A stretch of 64,000 bases of DNA from Edwardsiella hoshinae NBRC 105699 = ATCC 33379 (GCF_000474215.1 NZ_BAUC01000013.1:1-64000); one strand, 5' to 3'. Counted from the stretch's first letter, positions 1 to 10,149 are shown. Program-made: numbers and translations. The notes: a model not told the origin generated them from the sequence alone.

Positions 1-88
1 CAGAGGCATAGGCAGAGGCAGAGGCAGAGGCAGAGGCAGAGGCAGAGGCAGAGGCAGAGGCAGAGGCAGAGGCAGAGGCAGAGGCAGA
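1..88. repeat. Hexanucleotide tandem repeat (GGCAGA)n
   Basis: Positions 11-88 are 13 perfect copies of GGCAGA. A variant copy (GGCATA) lies at 5-10 and the window edge cuts the array at position 1. It ends four bases from the 3' end of the 4.5S RNA gene. It is not a CRISPR array: there are no spacers. No gene or terminator is visible in it. The true array length is unknown because it may continue outside the window. Confidence 0.95.
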
Positions 89-91
89 AAT

Positions 92-205
92 GGGTGGGAG
101 CCCTGCCAGCTACATCCCGGCACACACCTCACCTGCTACGGCTGCTTCCTTCCGGACCTGACCGAATTCACAAGCTAGTGTTGCGGGAGAACCAACAGGG
201 CCCCC
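92..205 (-). ncRNA. ffs: 4.5S RNA, signal recognition particle RNA
   Basis: The minus strand from 205 to 92 gives a 114-nt RNA, the length of E. coli 4.5S RNA. It starts GGGGGCCCTGTTGG and ends in the complementary GGGCTCCCACCC, so the ends pair. The internal core GGTCAGGTCCGGAAGGAAGC is the conserved SRP domain IV with the GGAA tetraloop that Ffh binds. The RNA works with Ffh and FtsY to target inner-membrane proteins to the Sec translocon. Its neighbour atl matches E. coli synteny. The 3' end lies four bases from the hexamer repeat, so no ordinary terminator is seen next to it. Confidence 0.97.
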
Positions 206-339
206 ATAACGAGCGCCGCAATAACAACGCGCGAGCATTATCGGCGATGCCAGACACAATTGCAAGGCGGCTCCCGTTAAACGTTGTTTTCTTAGACAAT
301 CGACTTGAGCCGCGCGCTATAAACACCGATAATCGCGCT

Positions 340-669
340 ATGACGACGCCCAGCCCCCCTGACCACCACGACACCTTTCAGCAGCGCGTGCTACTCTGCG
401 TCGCCGCCATCCCCGTTGCTCGGGTCGCCACTTATGGTCAGATCGCGGCGCTAGCCGGCCATGCCCGCGCCGCCCGACGTGTCGGCGCCATTCTGCGTGC
501 TCTGCCTGAAGACACGCGCCTCCCCTGGTACCGGGTGGTCAACCGCCTTGGCACTCTCTCGCTGCAAGGCGACGCATTCCTACGCCAACGCCGGGCGTTA
601 CAGGCCGAGGGGATCGCCGTCGATGAACAGGGCGTGCTCGATTTGGCGCGCTGGCGCTGGCACCCCTAA
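340..669 (+). CDS. atl: Alkyltransferase-like DNA-binding protein Atl (YbaZ)
   Basis: A 109-aa protein with the DNA-binding half of O6-alkylguanine alkyltransferases. The helix-turn-helix (about residues 31-52) and the active-site loop are recognisable. The catalytic Cys of the PCHRV motif is replaced by Trp63 (LPWYRVVN). By family knowledge such proteins bind O6-alkylguanine, flip it and hand the lesion to nucleotide excision repair without removing the alkyl group. The ATG at 340 was chosen because homology starts shortly after it; the longer frame runs back through ffs. No strong Shine-Dalgarno sequence is visible. It is transcribed divergently from ffs, as in E. coli. ybaY, which lies next to it in E. 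coli, is absent. Confidence 0.9.
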   Translation: MTTPSPPDHHDTFQQRVLLCVAAIPVARVATYGQIAALAGHARAARRVGAILRALPEDTRLPWYRVVNRLGTLSLQGDAFLRQRRALQAEGIAVDEQGVLDLARWRWHP

Positions 670-749
670 CGCAAATTTCGCGCAAGATTGACGCCGCCGC
701 CTCGGTTGCGCACACTGTGGCCTATGTAACATAGGTTAAGGTATTACCG

Positions 750-1616
750 ATGAGTCAGGCGTTACAGCAGTTGCTGAACCTTTTAAATCTAGAAAAAATC
801 GAGCAGGGCATCTACCGGGGGCAGAGTGAGGACTTGGGGTTGCGTCAAGTCTTCGGCGGCCAGGTGGTCGGCCAAGCGCTGTATGCCGCCAAGCAAACAG
901 TCGACCCGGCACGCCAGTTGCATTCGTTTCATAGTTACTTTTTACGTCCCGGCGACAGTCGGATGCCAATTGTCTACGATGTAGAGATCCTGCGCGATGG
1001 CAATAGCTTCAGCGCCCGACGCATCAAAGCCATCCAACACGGGCAGCCGATCTTCTACATGACCGCCTCCTTCCAAACGGAAGAGACGGGCTTCGATCAC
1101 CAGAGCTCCATGCCGCAGACGGCTGGACCGGCCGGGTTAGCCAGCGAGGTCGATATCGCGCGCGCGTTACAACAGCACATCCCCGCAGCGGTGCGTGAGG
1201 CCTTTACCCGCGAACAGCCCATTGAAATGCGTCCGCTCCACTTTCATAACCCTTTACAGGGTGAGGTCGGCCCAGCGCAGCGCTATGTCTGGGTACGCGC
1301 CAACGGCACGTTACCCGACGATCCCCGCGTCCATCAATATCTGCTGGGCTACGCCTCCGACTTCAACTTTCTACCGACGGCCTTACAACCGCATGGCAAA
1401 GGCTTTCTTGAGCCAGGGATGCAAGTGGCGACGCTCGACCATGCCATGTGGTTCCATCGTCCCTTCCGTCTCGACGACTGGCTGCTGTACGCTATCGATA
1501 GCCCCTCCGCCTCTGGTGGACGCGGTTTGGTACGCGGGCAATTTTTTGATCGCCAAGGGCGGCTAGTTGCTTCAGCCATGCAGGAAGGCGTCATTCGCCA
1601 GCATCCGGCGCGTTAG
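750..1616 (+). CDS. tesB: Acyl-CoA thioesterase II
   Basis: A 288-aa double-hotdog thioesterase that hydrolyses medium- and long-chain acyl-CoA to free fatty acid and CoA. The three catalytic residues known for E. coli TesB fall at the same numbers here: Asp204 (YASDFNF), Thr228 (ATLDHAMW) and Gln278 (AMQEGVI). Length is essentially that of the E. coli enzyme (about 286 aa). It converges on amtB, with 24 bases between the two stop codons, as in E. coli. A GGTTAAGG stretch just upstream may serve as ribosome binding site. Confidence 0.95.
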   Translation: MSQALQQLLNLLNLEKIEQGIYRGQSEDLGLRQVFGGQVVGQALYAAKQTVDPARQLHSFHSYFLRPGDSRMPIVYDVEILRDGNSFSARRIKAIQHGQPIFYMTASFQTEETGFDHQSSMPQTAGPAGLASEVDIARALQQHIPAAVREAFTREQPIEMRPLHFHNPLQGEVGPAQRYVWVRANGTLPDDPRVHQYLLGYASDFNFLPTALQPHGKGFLEPGMQVATLDHAMWFHRPFRLDDWLLYAIDSPSASGGRGLVRGQFFDRQGRLVASAMQEGVIRQHPAR

Positions 1617-1640
1617 TTCCGCGCCGGCGCGGCGCCGCCG

Positions 1641-2921
1641 TTAACGGTTATAGGCGCTCTCTCCGTGGCTGGTCACATCCAGCCCGGAATGCTCCTGCTC
1701 TTCGCTGACTCGCAGCCCGACGCACTTATCGGCGACCTTATAGGCGATCAGCGCCGCCGCCGCCGACCAGAGAACACTGACCAGCACACTCAGCGTCTGT
1801 ACCCACAGCTGATGCCCCATGGTAACGCCGCTGGCGTAGCCCGTCCCCCCCAACACATCGGCACTCAGTACCCCGGTCGCCAGACAACCGACGATGCCGC
1901 ACACGCCATGTACCCCGAATACATCGCAGGCGTCATCCACCTGTAACCACTGTTTCAGCGCCACCACACCCCATAGCCCCGCCACACCAGCCAGCAAGCC
2001 GAGTAATAACGCCCCGCCGACACCGACGCTCCCTGCCGCCGGTGTCACCGCCACCAACCCGGCGATACAACCGGAACAAGCCCCCAGTAGTGAAGGAGTG
2101 CCACGCAGCCACCACTCCAGCAACAACCATGAGAGGATGGCACCAGCCGCGGCGATTACCGTATTGAGGAAAGCCAATGCGGCAATGTCGCTAGCCGCAC
2201 CGGCAGAGCCGGCGTTAAAGCCAAACCAGCCGACATAGAGAATGGCGCTACCAAGAAAGACCAGCGGCAGGCTGTGGGGTTTAAACGCTTCGCGTCCGTA
2301 ACCGCTACGCGGCCCCAACAGATAGGCGCCGATCAGTCCGGCCACCGCCGCATTGATATGCACCACCGTGCCACCGGCGAAATCCAGTGCACCGTCTGCC
2401 GCCAGCCAGCCGCCTCCCCAGACCATATGTGCCAACGGAATATAAGAAAGGGTAAACCACAGCACCGCGAAGATCAGCACCGCGCCGAAACGCATGCGCT
2501 CGGCGAAAGCGCCAACCACCAACGCTACGGTAATGATGGCGAAAGAGCCTTGAAAGGCAACATGCACCAGAGTCGAGATCGAACCGGTAACATCGTGCAA
2601 GCCGACCCCGCGTAGCATCACGCGGTGCAAATTGCCCACGACGGCATTGCCGCTACCAAAGGCCAAACTATAGCCATACAACACCCACAACACGCTAACC
2701 AGCGCGAAGATCACCATCACCTGCGTCATCAACGACAAGACATTCTTGGCGCGCAATAGCCCGCCATAGAATAAAGCGATTCCCGGCAGTGTCATAAACA
2801 ACACCAGTGCCGTGGCGATCAGCATGAAACCATTGTCTGCCCGATCCGCGAGCGGCGTCGCGGCTAGAGCCGTCCCCGGCAACCACAACGCCACAACCAT
2901 CCCCTTACGCAATGTCATCAT
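1641..2921 (-). CDS. amtB: Ammonium channel AmtB
   Basis: A 426-aa inner-membrane ammonium channel with a cleavable signal peptide (hydrophobic stretch ending TALA-ATP) and eleven predicted membrane segments. Family hallmarks are visible: ALFYGGLLRAKN, the first pore histidine in GGTVVHINA and the second in DVFGVHGVCG. It conducts ammonium into the cell and is plugged by GlnK when nitrogen is plentiful. I chose the ATG-ATG at 2921/2918 because a GGGAGGGGGG ribosome binding site lies just upstream. The longer start would lack this. It sits directly downstream of glnK and is almost certainly cotranscribed from the sigma-54 promoter ahead of glnK. Confidence 0.96.
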   Translation of the reverse strand: MMTLRKGMVVALWLPGTALAATPLADRADNGFMLIATALVLFMTLPGIALFYGGLLRAKNVLSLMTQVMVIFALVSVLWVLYGYSLAFGSGNAVVGNLHRVMLRGVGLHDVTGSISTLVHVAFQGSFAIITVALVVGAFAERMRFGAVLIFAVLWFTLSYIPLAHMVWGGGWLAADGALDFAGGTVVHINAAVAGLIGAYLLGPRSGYGREAFKPHSLPLVFLGSAILYVGWFGFNAGSAGAASDIAALAFLNTVIAAAGAILSWLLLEWWLRGTPSLLGACSGCIAGLVAVTPAAGSVGVGGALLLGLLAGVAGLWGVVALKQWLQVDDACDVFGVHGVCGIVGCLATGVLSADVLGGTGYASGVTMGHQLWVQTLSVLVSVLWSAAAALIAYKVADKCVGLRVSEEQEHSGLDVTSHGESAYNR

Positions 2922-2944
2922 TTCCCCCCCCTCCCTGCCCATTA

Positions 2945-3342
<398 letters not shown>

Positions 3343-3424
3343 TACATGAAAATAGTGAGAGAAAGTGCAGTATTCATGCGGGGTTAGTCACAAAATTGAC
3401 TGGTAACGGTGTGCGAATGGACTA

Positions 3425-3440
3425 GCACCGAAATGGTGCA
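3425..3440. promoter_or_regulatory. NtrC binding site
   Basis: The palindrome GCACCGAAATGGTGCA fits the NtrC consensus (GCAC, spacer, GGTGCA). It lies roughly 85-100 bp upstream of the glnK -24/-12 promoter, a usual enhancer distance. Only this one strong copy is visible; a second weaker one may lie nearby around 3405-3420. Confidence 0.75.
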
Positions 3441-3561
3441 AAACGCGAGGGAAGCGGCCCAATATAGCGCAGCATGAAACACGGACCAGGATGGGCCGGC
3501 ACACCGCCTGGGGCATGGGGGAGATGTGAGCATGACGCGGGGATACGTGCGCCAGCGCGCA

Positions 3562-4023
3562 CTAGTCGCGTAGCGGCAGCGCTGTGGTGAACTTAATCTG
3601 CTCCATGGCGAAGCTGGAGGTGACATCGCTCAACCCTTTCACCGCTGTCACCAGGCGTTTATAAAACTCATCAAAGCTCTTCATGTCGGCTACCTGCACC
3701 TGCATCAGATAGTCGTACTCCCCCGCCATGCGATAAAACGCCAAGATCTCCGGCATATGTTCCACCTGTTGCACAAAATGGTGATACCACTCCGCACTGT
3801 GATACTGGGTCTTAATCGCCACGAAGGCGGTCAGTCCTAGGCCAAGCTTCTCCTTGTCCAGCAACGCGACCCGTTGCGTAATGTAGCCCTCCTCCTCTAG
3901 GCGCTTCAGACGCTTCCAGCAGGGGGTCGAGGTCAGATTGACCGCCTCGGACAACACTTGCAACGACAAGGTGCAGTCCCGCTGTAACATATTCAACAGG
4001 CTACGATCGATTTTATCCAACAT
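3562..4023 (-). CDS. decR: Lrp/AsnC-family regulator DecR (YbaO)
   Basis: A 153-aa Lrp/AsnC-type transcription factor. The N-terminal winged helix-turn-helix (about residues 4-50, [12 protein letters not shown] to EEEGYI) is followed by an AsnC/RAM ligand domain (about 65-145). In E. coli DecR activates cysteine detoxification genes; I transfer that role by homology and synteny. Start: the ATG at 4023 follows a TGGAGG ribosome binding site and gives the family N-terminus. The longer frame would use TTG. It sits between cof and glnK as in E. coli, except that mdlAB is missing. Confidence 0.9.
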   Translation of the reverse strand: MLDKIDRSLLNMLQRDCTLSLQVLSEAVNLTSTPCWKRLKRLEEEGYITQRVALLDKEKLGLGLTAFVAIKTQYHSAEWYHHFVQQVEHMPEILAFYRMAGEYDYLMQVQVADMKSFDEFYKRLVTAVKGLSDVTSSFAMEQIKFTTALPLRD

Positions 4024-4191
4024 AGGCACCTCCAGGAGAAATATTTCCTCCAATTAGGCCAATACGCGCAATAATAATCAATATTTTTCCCGCATAAATG
4101 GGATACGGCCAGAAGGATATCAGCGGGAATGGCAAGCAAAGAAAAAGCGCTAAGGGAACCATCCGGCCCCCTAGCACTTGGCTGCCAAACC

Positions 4192-5006
4192 TCAGTGATT
4201 CGGGGGGAAGGTGAGGTGAGATTGCGTGAGCCAACACGCTACTTGTTGTGCCACCGCCTGCTGGCGGCAGTCGCCGATTACGCGTAGATGGGGCAGAGCA
4301 TATCGCAATTGCGCCAAAGCGTTACCCATGATGAATCCCTGGCCGACCATCGCGAGCATTTCCCGATCATTCATCGCATCGCCAAAGGCCATACATGCCG
4401 CCAACGTGATACCGAGATGCTCGCACAATACCGCTAATGCGTTGCCCTTATTGCTGCCTGGCGGCACCACCTCCAACGAATCCTGGCCGGAGAAACAGAG
4501 ATCGCTGTGCCGAAGTGGCGGCGCAGGCGCTGCTGCAACGTCAACAAACGCTGATGATGATCGATGAAACAGATCTTGCAGATGCCATAGGCCGGTAGCT
4601 GGCGCAAATCCACCAAGCGATAGGCAAAGCCATCTGCCCGATGGGGGAGCAATAGCTCAGGACAGGCATGCCCCGTCAACCAACCATCATCACGGAACAG
4701 GTGCAACGATGCCATGTTGCTCCATGTCGCGTGCAACAGTTCATAGGCCACCGCCGGCGCCAGATCTTGGCTAAAGAGCAACTGGCCGTTGCGATCATGC
4801 ACCCGGGTACCATTCGCGGTGATCAGGTGTCCACTCAGGCCAAGCCGCCGTGTCATGCGGCTAAGCTCCAGGTAATGGCGCCCTGTGGCGAAGGTCAGCA
4901 TCACCTGCTGGCGCGTCAGGCGCTGCAAGGCATCAAGCATCTCTGCCCCGATGCGGTGATCCGGCATGAGAAATGTACCGTCCATATCAAACGCCGCCAA
5001 ACGCAT
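4192..5006 (-). pseudogene. cof: HAD phosphatase Cof, frameshifted
   Basis: The N-terminal part (from 5006) starts MRLAAFDMDGTFLMPDHRIG with the HAD nucleophile motif DMDGT. It runs through the cap domain to about residue 165. The rest, including SNKGNAL and the metal-binding [11 protein letters not shown] motif, is in another frame (ending at 4192). The break is at about 4503-4515, where one base appears to be missing: the motif [14 protein letters not shown] is restored by a one-base shift. In E. coli Cof hydrolyses HMP-PP and other sugar or cofactor phosphates. Either the gene is inactive or this is a sequence error. The adjacent ybaE is also broken, which favours real decay. Confidence 0.85.
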
Positions 5007-5104
5007 GTCGCCTCCCTCCCCCCCTCGCTACAGGTTGTGCAGTATCGCGCGATATTTACGGAACTAATAGTGAACAATTAGAGAAAAGTGTTCAGGATTT
5101 AGCG

Positions 5105-6834
5105 ATGCACCTATTGCAACGGCTTAACCAATACCAACGGCTCTATCACTTCGCCGGAGATGCGCCTCGGGCAACCACCGTCGCCGAGCTGGCCGCCACA
5201 CTCTGCTGTAGTGAACGCCATGCGCGCCCCCTCCTCAACCAGCTGCAAGAGGCGGGCTGGCTGAACTGGCAGGCCTGCGCCGGTCGGGGACGGCGAGGTC
5301 AATTACATTGTCGGGTGCCACTACAGCAACTGTACAGCCAACTGATGGCGCATCTCTTACTGGAGGGCAACCCTTCAGCGGCCTTACTCCTAGCGGCACG
5401 CGACCCGGCCCATCTGATACCCTACCTACAACCTCACCTCGGTGGGCAATGGTCGGCTGAACTGCCGACTCTGCGCATCCCCTATTACCGCTCACTGGAG
5501 CCGATCCATCCCCTGCAACTCAGCGGTCGCGCGGAGCAGCATCTGGCACACACGATCCATGCCGGGCTCACCCGCTTCATCCCCGGCAACACGACGCCAC
5601 AGCCTGATCTCGCCCACCATTGGCACGTCAGCGCCGACGGCCTCTGCTGGCACTTCCAACTGCACAGCGATCTCCACGGGCATCATGGTCAGGCCATCAC
5701 CAGCGCGCAACTGTTGGCAGTGCTGCAAATGCGACGCTCGCATCCGCAAGCTGGGGCCCTATTGACCAGCGTGTCGGCTATCGATCACCCCTCTCCACTG
5801 TGCTTACGCTTCACCCTCAAACGTCCCGACTACTGGTTGGCCCACCGGTTGGCGAATCTACTGTGTTTGCTGCCCCACCCGCAGCTAGCTGATATCGGCG
5901 CCGGACCGTTTCGTCTGGCCAATGCCGATCCGACGCTACTGCGCCTGGAGCAGTCCCCGGGATACCACTTGCAGCGCCCCTATCTGCACGCCATCGAATA
6001 CTGGATCACCGCCGGACCACATGCGGCACTGCGCGCTTGCCAAGATGCGGTACGCATCCAGATCGGCGCAGATGAGGGAAAACAAGATATGCGCTGGCTC
6101 AAGAGCAGCACCAGCTTAGGATTCGGCTATATGGCCATCAATCAGCGGCGAGGGACGCTGACATCAGCGCAAGCGCGTTATCTGCTGGCACTGATGCGCG
6201 ATGCGGAAAGCTTTAGTGCCCTAGCGCTTGAGGAGGGGATCACCCTACGCTGCGAAGCGCTGCTCCCCGGTTGGCCATTCCCCGAGGCCCCTCCCCCCCT
6301 TGTACGTTGCCCTCGCACCTGGTACTTCTGTCACACCCCGCCGCGCCCTTGCACCAATTGGCACGCCGTCTGCAATCTCGTCTGAGCCGCCTCGGTTGCA
6401 CTCTAACCTTGCACTTTTTCGCAGGAAAACGCTGGCTCGATGAGGCGCAGCTGGCCCAGGCCGATATCATCTTGGGAGACAAACGCATCGGTGAGTCACC
6501 CGGTGCCACGCTAGACAACTGGCCTCGAACCGATCGCTTGTGGCCCGCGATCCTGCCGCCGGACGGCTATCGGGATACGCTGGATCACCTCAATCGCCAA
6601 TAACAGGCGGCCAACAAAGCACAACGCCTGGCCGAACTCCGGCGGCTCTACGACACGTTGATGACACAAGGTTACCTGGCGCCGCTATTCAACTACCGTT
6701 ATCAGGTCAGCGTCCCACCACGAGTCAAGGGTATCGTATTGACTGCCCACGGCTGGTTCGACTTTTGCCAAGCCTGGGTACCGGCGCCAGATGAAGACTG
6801 TTCATTGCCCGAGCCAGCGGCTACCATAGCCTGA
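5105..6834 (+). pseudogene. ybaE: SgrR-family regulator YbaE, frameshift plus internal stop
   Basis: An SgrR-like protein: N-terminal winged helix (MHLLQRLNQYQRLYHF onward, CCSERHARPLLNQL), then a periplasmic solute-binding-like domain (PTLRIPYYRSLEPIHP, RFTLKRPDYWLAHRLAN). It matches E. coli YbaE (about 566 aa) over its whole length, but two lesions break it. A -1 frame change occurs at about 6290-6310, close to a run of seven C (6293-6299). After that the frame reads to an in-frame TAA at 6601-6603. The same frame then resumes homology (LFNYRYQVSVPP, HGWFDFCQAWVPAP) up to a stop at 6832-6834. Because a sequencing slip cannot explain the separate nonsense codon, I consider it a true pseudogene. 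Confidence 0.88.
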
Positions 6835-6868
6835 CGCTCTCTTTACTAGATTCTTGAGGTTTTTAGCT

Positions 6869-7558
6869 ATGAAACGCGCCGTTGTGGTTTTCAGTGGTGG
6901 GCAGGATTCGACTACCTGCCTGATCCAAGCGTTGCAACGCTACGACGATGTCCATTGCATCACCTTTGACTACGGGCAGCGCCACCGCGCCGAGATCGAT
7001 GTCGCCCGTAACCTGGCCCAGCAGCTCGGTGCCAGCGCTCACAAAGTGTTGGATGTCGGTTTATTAAACGAGTTAGCCATCAGCAGCTTAACCCGAGACA
7101 ACATCCCGGTGCCGACCCAGAGCGAGTCGGGCATCCCCAATACCTTCGTGCCAGGACGTAACATTCTGTTCCTCACCCTGGCGGCGATTTACGCCTACCA
7201 GGTCGAGGCCGAGGCGGTGATCACCGGGGTCTGCGAGACCGACTTTTCCGGTTATCCCGACTGTCGCGATCAATTTGTCAAGGCACTCAATCACGCCGTG
7301 AGCCTGGGGATGGCCCGTGATATTCGTTTCGAGACACCGCTGATGTGGCTGAATAAGGCGGAGACCTGGGCTCTAGCCGACTATTACGGCCAATTGGAGC
7401 GTGTACGCCACGATACCCTGACCTGCTATAACGGCATTCAAGGCGACGGCTGCGGCCACTGCGCCGCCTGTCATCTACGCGCACACGGTCTACAGCAATA
7501 CCAGGCCGATCCGGCGGGCGTAATGGCTGCCCTACGCCAGAAGAGCGGGTTAGCTTAA
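6869..7558 (+). CDS. queC: 7-cyano-7-deazaguanine synthase QueC
   Basis: A 229-aa ATP-dependent enzyme that converts 7-carboxy-7-deazaguanine plus ammonia to preQ0 in queuosine synthesis. The PP-loop SGGQDS is at residues 9-14. The zinc-binding cysteines are Cys186, Cys195, Cys198 and Cys201. The ATG at 6869 has a TTGAGG ribosome binding site and gives the family start [11 protein letters not shown]. The pathway's later enzymes tgt and queA are also in this window. A 9-bp hairpin (7544-7564) overlaps the stop codon without a T-run. fadM, which follows queC in E. coli, is missing. Confidence 0.96.
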   Translation: MKRAVVVFSGGQDSTTCLIQALQRYDDVHCITFDYGQRHRAEIDVARNLAQQLGASAHKVLDVGLLNELAISSLTRDNIPVPTQSESGIPNTFVPGRNILFLTLAAIYAYQVEAEAVITGVCETDFSGYPDCRDQFVKALNHAVSLGMARDIRFETPLMWLNKAETWALADYYGQLERVRHDTLTCYNGIQGDGCGHCAACHLRAHGLQQYQADPAGVMAALRQKSGLA

Positions 7559-7596
7559 CCCGCTCGCCTCCCCCCGAGCCTGGACGGCGGGGGCGG

Positions 7597-7938
7597 CTAT
7601 AGCGCCAGGCGCGAACGATTCTTCTCTAACAGCGCCCGGCCAATTCCCTTCACTTGCAACAGTTGATCGAGGCTGGAAAAGGTACCGTGCTGCTGGCGGA
7701 AATCGACGATCGCCTTAGCCTTATCCAGCCCAACGCCCGTCATACCCGCTGCCAATGCCTGTGCCGAGGCCTGATTAATGTTCAAGCGTGCTCCCTGTGG
7801 CGGCGTACTCTGCCGCGTCTCGGCGGCGGGCGTACTGGCCGTGGCCGCAGCAACGCCCGTTGCGGCCTGGGGAGGTAGGGGGAAAAATAACAGGGAGAGC
7901 CACAGCGGGGAGGATAACAATAAGGTGAATAACGGCAT
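7597..7938 (-). CDS. ybaV: Helix-hairpin-helix exported protein YbaV (ComEA-like)
   Basis: A 113-aa protein. An N-terminal hydrophobic signal segment (about residues 3-22) is followed by an Ala/Thr/Pro-rich linker (25-48) and a tandem helix-hairpin-helix domain (51-113, with GVGLDKAKAI at 68-77 and VKGIGRALLEKN at 96-107). This is the ComEA-type DNA-binding fold. In E. coli it is uncharacterised YbaV; binding of periplasmic DNA is inferred from the fold. The start has a GGAGAA ribosome binding site. It lies downstream of ppiD on the same strand, after a terminator. Confidence 0.88.
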   Translation of the reverse strand: MPLFTLLLSSPLWLSLLFFPLPPQAATGVAAATASTPAAETRQSTPPQGARLNINQASAQALAAGMTGVGLDKAKAIVDFRQQHGTFSSLDQLLQVKGIGRALLEKNRSRLAL

Positions 7939-8024
7939 AACAGTTCTCCTTCAGATCGGTTAACCAACGCGCTTACCATGCCTTAAGCTCCGACGGCTGA
8001 CAAAAACCGGATGCCTGATACGCA

Positions 8025-8046
8025 AAAGGCCGCTGACGCGGCCTTT
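8025..8046 (-). terminator. Rho-independent terminator after ppiD
   Basis: A perfect 9-bp stem (AAAGGCCGC / GCGGCCTTT) with a TGAC loop. On the minus strand the right arm ends in TTT followed by TGCG. It lies 35 bases past the ppiD stop and separates ppiD from ybaV. Confidence 0.75.
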
Positions 8047-8080
8047 ATCGTTTACATTGCTTCTCGTGCTACTGCGGCGG

Positions 8081-9961
8081 TCACTGCATTTCTGCCGCCG
8101 CGCCCAGCTTAATTTTACCATTAGCGCGCAGGTTATCCATCAGCGCCTCGAAGACGATCCCTGTCTCACCGGTCAGCATCTGCGCGGCGAAGGCTTTCTG
8201 TTCTTCCGCCGTCAGTTGGCCCGCTTTCACCGCATTCAGGCGGATCAGCACGATGTTATCCTGACGATCTTCCGAGAGGCCATAGACCGGCTTATTCGCC
8301 TGCGGATGTGGCAGGGCGAACACCGTGTCTACCAGTTGGCGGTCTTCGGAGGCGCGGGTCAACGTCTGCTCGGCAGCGAAGCTTAGGCCAGCGGCCTGCA
8401 ACGCGGCATCGCCCTTGCCCGCCTGCAATTCGGCCAGCAGTTTCTCGCCTTCGCTACGTGCTTGGGCGATCGCCTTCTGGCGTTTCAGCAGTTCGCTCAC
8501 CTGATCGCGAACCTGATCGAACGGCTTAACCGCCTCCGGCTTATGCGCGCTAACGCGCAGGACGAAGGCACGATCGCCCTCGACGCTGATCACGTCGGAG
8601 TTGCTGCCCGGCGTGCCGTTCTCGCCAAACAGCGAGCCATCAAAAATCGCCTGCACCACCGGCTTGAAGTTCAGCGCTGCCGGCACGCTATCACGGGTAA
8701 ACCATGCGGTCTCGGTCGCCTTAACCCCCGCCGCCTCTTCGGCACCGGCCAAGGAGTCGTTATCGCTGGTGGCCGCATCGCTCACCTTTTGTTGCATGGC
8801 GTAGAAGGCATCCAACGATTTCTGCTGCTTCACCTTATCGGCGATAGCGGCACGTACCGCTGACAGGGGCTTAATCACCGCCGGTTGCGTGTCATCCAGA
8901 CGCACGATCAGGTAACCGACGCTGGAAGCGATCGGCGCAGAAATCTGCCCCTTGCTCGTTAACTTGGCATCCAAGATCTCCTGCGGCGTCGTTTCCGGCT
9001 CCATCCACTCCAGCTCACCGCCATTCTTGCGGGAGATGATGTCGGTGGAGTGCGCTTTCGCCAGGGCGGCGAAGTCGGCGCCCTTGGCCAGTTGCTCCGC
9101 GATCGCCTTCGCTTCCGCCTCACTCTTCACCTGGATCACGCTGTACTTATTGCGCTCCGGTTGCGTGTAGCTGCGCTTATGCTGATCGTAATAGGCACTG
9201 ATCTCCGCGTCGCTGACACTCATCTTGTCATTGATCGCGGCAGCATCCATCTCGATGTAACTCACGCGCACCGCTTCAGGCGCGATAAAGCTATTCTGGT
9301 GCTGTTGATAGTAACCTTGCAGCTCGGCATCGCTCACCTTCTGCTGCGGCATCAGTTGCTTGATATCGATGGTAGCGATGTTGATCAGGCGTTGCTGCAT
9401 AGTCAGCGCCGCCAGCGCAGAGACCTCGCTCGGCAGCGTGAAACCGGTGGCGGTGAATCCCTGGATCAACTGTTGTGTCACCAGTTGCTGACGCAGTAAT
9501 TGCGCATAGGCATCCGGCGTCAACCCCAGACGCGCCACCATCTCTAGGTACTTGGCGTTGTCGAAATGGTTATCCGTCTGGAAGTAGGGCATGGCACGAA
9601 TCGCCTCTTTCACCTGCGCGTCGCTGATGGCCAGGTTTAATTTTTTGGCGTACTGATCGAGTAGCACATCATCGATCATGCGTGACAACACCTGCTGACG
9701 CAGCTGCTTCATGTACCCTTCGTTACCTGCCAGCACCGAGAACTGATCGCCCAACTGTTGCTGCAAACGGCTACGTTCATTCTGCACCGCCTGCTCCAGT
9801 TGGGCCCGGCTGATCTCCTGACCATCCACCTTGGCCGCATAGTCGCCGGAACCACCGATCAGATAATTACCTACCCCGGTCAGCACAAACGAGATGATGA
9901 TCAGAGCCAGGATAACCTTGAGCACGACGTGATTGGCGGCCGCGCGTAAATTGTCCATCAT
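8081..9961 (-). CDS. ppiD: Periplasmic chaperone PpiD
   Basis: A 626-aa membrane-anchored periplasmic folding factor (E. coli 623 aa). The start MMDNLRAAANHVVLKVILALIIISF gives a short cytoplasmic tip and one membrane anchor (about residues 12-35). It is followed by a SurA-like N-terminal chaperone region, a single parvulin domain (about 265-355, ISRKNGGELEWMEP) and a C-terminal SurA-like segment. It associates with the Sec translocon and helps outer-membrane protein maturation. The parvulin domain is reported to have little isomerase activity. The ATG at 9961 replaces an unsupported longer start. It lies downstream of hupB, with a terminator between them. Confidence 0.95.
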   Translation of the reverse strand: MMDNLRAAANHVVLKVILALIIISFVLTGVGNYLIGGSGDYAAKVDGQEISRAQLEQAVQNERSRLQQQLGDQFSVLAGNEGYMKQLRQQVLSRMIDDVLLDQYAKKLNLAISDAQVKEAIRAMPYFQTDNHFDNAKYLEMVARLGLTPDAYAQLLRQQLVTQQLIQGFTATGFTLPSEVSALAALTMQQRLINIATIDIKQLMPQQKVSDAELQGYYQQHQNSFIAPEAVRVSYIEMDAAAINDKMSVSDAEISAYYDQHKRSYTQPERNKYSVIQVKSEAEAKAIAEQLAKGADFAALAKAHSTDIISRKNGGELEWMEPETTPQEILDAKLTSKGQISAPIASSVGYLIVRLDDTQPAVIKPLSAVRAAIADKVKQQKSLDAFYAMQQKVSDAATSDNDSLAGAEEAAGVKATETAWFTRDSVPAALNFKPVVQAIFDGSLFGENGTPGSNSDVISVEGDRAFVLRVSAHKPEAVKPFDQVRDQVSELLKRQKAIAQARSEGEKLLAELQAGKGDAALQAAGLSFAAEQTLTRASEDRQLVDTVFALPHPQANKPVYGLSEDRQDNIVLIRLNAVKAGQLTAEEQKAFAAQMLTGETGIVFEALMDNLRANGKIKLGAAAEMQ

Positions 9962-10122
9962 AGTGTGGCAACACTCCGCTGTGATTGTTGGTAATACGTT
10001 GTGACTCCGCGTCGTGCCGGGACTCGCCCGGCTATGCACAGCACACGCTATAGATTAACTGCTTCAGGCTACCCTGACGAGGCATCGCGCCACAATGTGC
10101 AGGGAAGGCAGTTGCCAGCCAT

Positions 10123-10149
10123 AAAAAAAGCGCATCAACATGATGCGCC
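10123..10149 (-). terminator. Rho-independent terminator after hupB
   Basis: On the minus strand, stem GGCGCATCA / TGATGCGCT is followed by a run of seven T. It lies about 95 bases past the hupB stop. Confidence 0.85.

Noticed and set aside
1-88. CRISPR-like array
   Set aside because: The repeat is a contiguous 6-bp tandem without spacers.
94-339. Long upstream extension of the atl reading frame
   Set aside because: It runs antisense through ffs and lacks homology; the conserved protein starts at 340.
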